In this document: positions 21,413 through 23,320 of the stretch, one piece after another | Numbering within the stretch: position 1 is the stretch's first letter | Layout: every line of letters starts with the position of its first letter | Assembly: GCA_015662785.1 (NCBI GenBank) | Contig: DQTM01000142.1 | Location: forward strand, 1 to 23,320 | Length of the DNA: 23,320 nucleotides | Source: Sulfurospirillum arcachonense | GTDB taxonomy: Bacteria > Campylobacterota > Campylobacteria > Campylobacterales > Sulfurospirillaceae | Direction of reading: 5' to 3' | Translations under genes and position numbers: made by a program | Notes under the pieces: generated by a model | Database searches by the model: none | Told to the model about the DNA's origin: nothing | Seen by the model: the letters and a program-made list of their open reading frames with translations, nothing else

Positions 21413-22843
21413 ATGGGCAAATTTGTCAATAACGTAAAAGAGTTTTTTGAGTATTGTAAAGAGAATGAAGTTGAGTTTGTAGATTTCCGTTTTACTGATA
21501 TGAAAGGTATGTGGCACCACCTTACATATACTATGCATGCTATAGATTCTGATAGTTTTAAAAATGGTATCCCTTTTGATGGTTCAAGTGTAGATGCATG
21601 GCAACCAATCAATAAATCAGATATGATTTTAATGCCTGAAGCTGGAACTGCATTTTTAGACCCATTTACTGCGGATTCTACTATCATCGTAATTTGTGAT
21701 GTTTATGATATCTACAAAGGTCAAATGTATGAGAAATGCCCAAGAAGTATTGCTAAAAAAGCACAAGAATATTTAGCAGAAACTGGACTTGGTGATGTTG
21801 CTTATTTTGGTCCTGAGAATGAATTTTTTGTATTTGATGACGTTCAAATTAGAGATGACATCAACTGTTCTTTCTACAAAGTAGAATCTGAAGAGGGAGA
21901 GTGGAGCGATGCTACAACTTACCCAGATGGATTCAATACAGGTCATAGACCAAGAACAAAAGGTGGATACTTTCCATGTCAACCAACTGACTCTATGGTA
22001 GATTTAAGAGCTGAGATGGTGCAAGTTATGGAGCAAATTGGACTTGATACTTTTGTTGTACATCACGAAGTTGCACAAGCACAAGGTGAGATTGGTGTTA
22101 AATTTGGAACACTAGTTGAAGCAGCTGATAATGTACAAAAATACAAATACGTAGTTAAAATGGTAGCACACCTAAACGGTAAAACTGCTACGTTTATGCC
22201 AAAGCCACTTTATGGTGACAATGGTAATGGTATGCACGTTCATATGTCAATCTGGAAAGATGGTAACAACATGTTCTATAAAGAAGGTGAATATGCAAAC
22301 CTAAGTGATATGGCGAGACACTATATTGGTGGAGTTTTAGCAAATGCAAGAAGTGTTGCAGCTTTCACAAACCCATCAACTAACTCTTATAAAAGATTAA
22401 TCCCTGGATTTGAAGCACCTTCAATCTTAACTTACTCTTCTCAAAACAGAAGTGCTAGCTGTCGTATTCCTTATGGAAGTGGCAAGATGTCAGTAAGAGC
22501 TGAAATGAGATTTCCAGATTCTACTGCTTGTCCTTACCTTGCTTTTGCTGCTCTTCTTTTAGCAGGAATTGATGGAATCAACAAAAAAACTGAGCCTGTT
22601 GGTCCAATGGATGAAGATCTTTTCGAGATGACTCTTGCAGAAATAAGAGAAAAGGGAATTGAACAAATGCCTCATACACTAAGAGGTTCTTTAGAAGCTC
22701 TTATTAGATACAACGACTTTTTAAAGCCAGTTATGACTGATGATTTTATAGATGTTTATCAAAACTATAAGTTTGAAACTCAAGTTTGGCCAGATGAGTC
22801 TCGTCCAACTGCATTTGAATTTAAATCAACTTATTCTTGTTAG
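21413..22843 (+). CDS. glnA: Glutamine synthetase, type I
   Basis: GlnA makes glutamine from glutamate, ammonia and ATP, the main ammonium-assimilation step. The 476-residue protein has all core motifs: FDGSSVDAW, GPENEFFVF, GNGMHVHMSIW, NPSTNSYKRLIPG, and SASCRIPYG. At the site where E. coli GlnA is adenylylated (Tyr in NLYDLP) this protein reads EDLFEMT with Phe404, so it should not be controlled by adenylylation. H. pylori GlnA is reported to have the same Tyr-to-Phe change. No glnE or glnB is in the window. It ends just before a strong hairpin shared with the converging glutaminase gene. Confidence 0.97.
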   Translation: MGKFVNNVKEFFEYCKENEVEFVDFRFTDMKGMWHHLTYTMHAIDSDSFKNGIPFDGSSVDAWQPINKSDMILMPEAGTAFLDPFTADSTIIVICDVYDIYKGQMYEKCPRSIAKKAQEYLAETGLGDVAYFGPENEFFVFDDVQIRDDINCSFYKVESEEGEWSDATTYPDGFNTGHRPRTKGGYFPCQPTDSMVDLRAEMVQVMEQIGLDTFVVHHEVAQAQGEIGVKFGTLVEAADNVQKYKYVVKMVAHLNGKTATFMPKPLYGDNGNGMHVHMSIWKDGNNMFYKEGEYANLSDMARHYIGGVLANARSVAAFTNPSTNSYKRLIPGFEAPSILTYSSQNRSASCRIPYGSGKMSVRAEMRFPDSTACPYLAFAALLLAGIDGINKKTEPVGPMDEDLFEMTLAEIREKGIEQMPHTLRGSLEALIRYNDFLKPVMTDDFIDVYQNYKFETQVWPDESRPTAFEFKSTYSC

Positions 22844-22847
22844 TAAA

Positions 22848-22868
22848 ATGAGGGCTTTAAGCCCTCAT
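22848..22868 (-). terminator. Hairpin between glnA and the glutaminase remnant
   Basis: An 8-bp perfect stem (ATGAGGGC with GCCCTCAT) and a 5-nt loop. On the minus strand it is followed by TTTTACT, serving glsA. On the plus strand the following bases are CCTCTAAAAAAT, so it would be a weak terminator for glnA. Confidence 0.7.
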
Positions 22869-22871
22869 CCT

Positions 22872-23230
22872 CTAAAAAATAGAAAGACCAGTTTTTGTTG
22901 TAAAAAGCTCTAAGGCTTTAGTTCCAACCAATGAATTTCCTTGCTCGTTTAGTCTTGGAGAAAAAACACAAATAGACATTTTGTCTGGTATAACAGCTAT
23001 AATTCCTCCTCCAACACCACTTTTTCCAGGTAAACCAACCTTAAAAGCGAAATCACCAGAAGCATCATAATGTCCACATGTAAGCATTAAGGAGTTTATT
23101 CTTTTTGCTTGAGAGGAAGTTATAAACTCTTTACATGTAAGAGGGTCTTTACCGTGATTTGCCAAAAAAAGCATTGCTCGGCTAAGCTCTTTTGTATTCA
23201 TTGAAATTGAACAGTGTTTAAAATAATTAT
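22872..23230 (-). pseudogene. glsA: Glutaminase, 5'-truncated C-terminal part
   Basis: About 118 residues match the C-terminal third of serine-dependent glutaminase (glutamine to glutamate plus ammonia): YFKHCSISMNTKELSRAM, LANHGKDPLT, LMLTCGHYDASGDFAFKVG, PGKSGVGGGIIAVIPDK and VFSPRLNEQGNS. Full-length enzymes have about 310 residues; the N-terminal part with the catalytic Ser-x-x-Lys is absent. Homology stops at about 23228, and the frame meets a TAG at 23265-23267. The frame can be extended to a GTG at 23258, but those residues are not glutaminase. The most likely cause is an insertion. Its placement beside glnA pairs glutamine synthesis with breakdown. Confidence 0.75.
23076..23139. repeat. 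TACATGTA palindrome, two copies in glsA (23075-23082 imperfect, 23132-23139)
   Basis: The 23132 copy is exact and read as LTCK; the 23075 copy is CACATGTA, one mismatch, read as LTCG. Both use the Thr-Cys frame. Confidence 0.7.
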
Positions 23231-23320
23231 GAGACCACTGCACAATAACAAACCCCACAAAAGCCTAGCTTTGGGTGAGATTTGAAATATAAATTTTGAA
23301 GGACTAACTTGTTAATTCGA
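23231..23320 (+). mobile_element. Possible insertion-sequence end interrupting glsA, continues past the window
   Basis: Glutaminase homology ends exactly where a GAGACC sequence begins. From memory, GAGACC-type tips resemble ends of some IS5-like elements, which I cannot verify. Inside it, CCC (23254-23256), AAAGC (60-64), loop CTA, GCTTT (68-72) and GGG (73-75) form a hairpin with a 3-nt bulge, which would also suit an IS200/IS605-type end. All plus-strand frames close early; one minus-strand frame is open across it without a recognisable domain. Only one end is visible, so no target duplication can be checked. Confidence 0.4.

Noticed and set aside
22265..22275. ACATGT inside AACATGTT in glnA as another copy of the iterated palindrome
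   Set aside because: It has the 6-bp core but not the outer T and A; it encodes conserved residues and is within chance expectation for a 6-bp word.

Overview
The window looks like a chromosomal segment of a free-living campylobacterotal (epsilonproteobacterial) bacterium, most likely Sulfurimonas or a close relative. It is AT-rich and densely packed, with many 1-30 nt gene overlaps and frequent TTG starts. From memory, the run rplS-trmD-rimM-khpA-rpsP-ffh-rluA-waaA-zinc ribbon-nif3-glyQ-DUF3972-purE-U32-cheZ-glnA follows the order of Campylobacter jejuni Cj0714 to Cj0699, with a histidinol-phosphatase gene placed between cheZ and glnA. The genus is an inference; the class-level placement is firmer.

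Layout. Positions 53-2592 hold an AraC/GyrI-type regulator (minus) divergent from a PLP aminotransferase, a VF530-type small protein and a small exported protein (plus). Positions 2578-8205 (minus) are one chain of overlapping genes: citC-citD-citE-citF-citX-citG, a small membrane protein and rnhA. This is a complete set for citrate lyase and its cofactor, in the E. coli cit order, but with no citrate transporter, citAB sensor or oxaloacetate decarboxylase in view. Positions 8439-9427 hold a 44-codon membrane microprotein gene and a DUF89 phosphatase. Positions 9470-11559 are the rpsP-khpA-rimM-trmD-rplS ribosome/tRNA operon with a clear terminator. A 263-nt gap with three hairpins separates it from ffh. 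Positions 13250-20491 (minus) carry a pseudouridine synthase, Kdo transferase, an HP0958-like zinc-ribbon protein, a Nif3-like protein, glyQ, DUF3972, purE, a U32/TrhP-like protein and cheZ. Positions 20567-22843 (plus) carry hisJ and glnA. From 22872 a glutaminase gene runs in from the right but is cut at about 23230, where an insertion-sequence-like end begins and continues out of the window.

The most unusual signal is not a gene. The 8-bp palindrome TACATGTA occurs 17 times exactly, plus one copy with one mismatch, where about one would be expected at this base composition. It lies in coding and non-coding DNA and in two reading frames (Leu-His-Val and Thr-Cys). It is concentrated in fast-evolving genes and absent from ribosomal, ffh, glyQ, citCDEF and glnA genes, and it often has a directional tail of purines then a T-tract. 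This is what a selected or spreading DNA word would look like (HIP1-like, uptake-like or methylation-related). No rRNA, tRNA or CRISPR array was seen.
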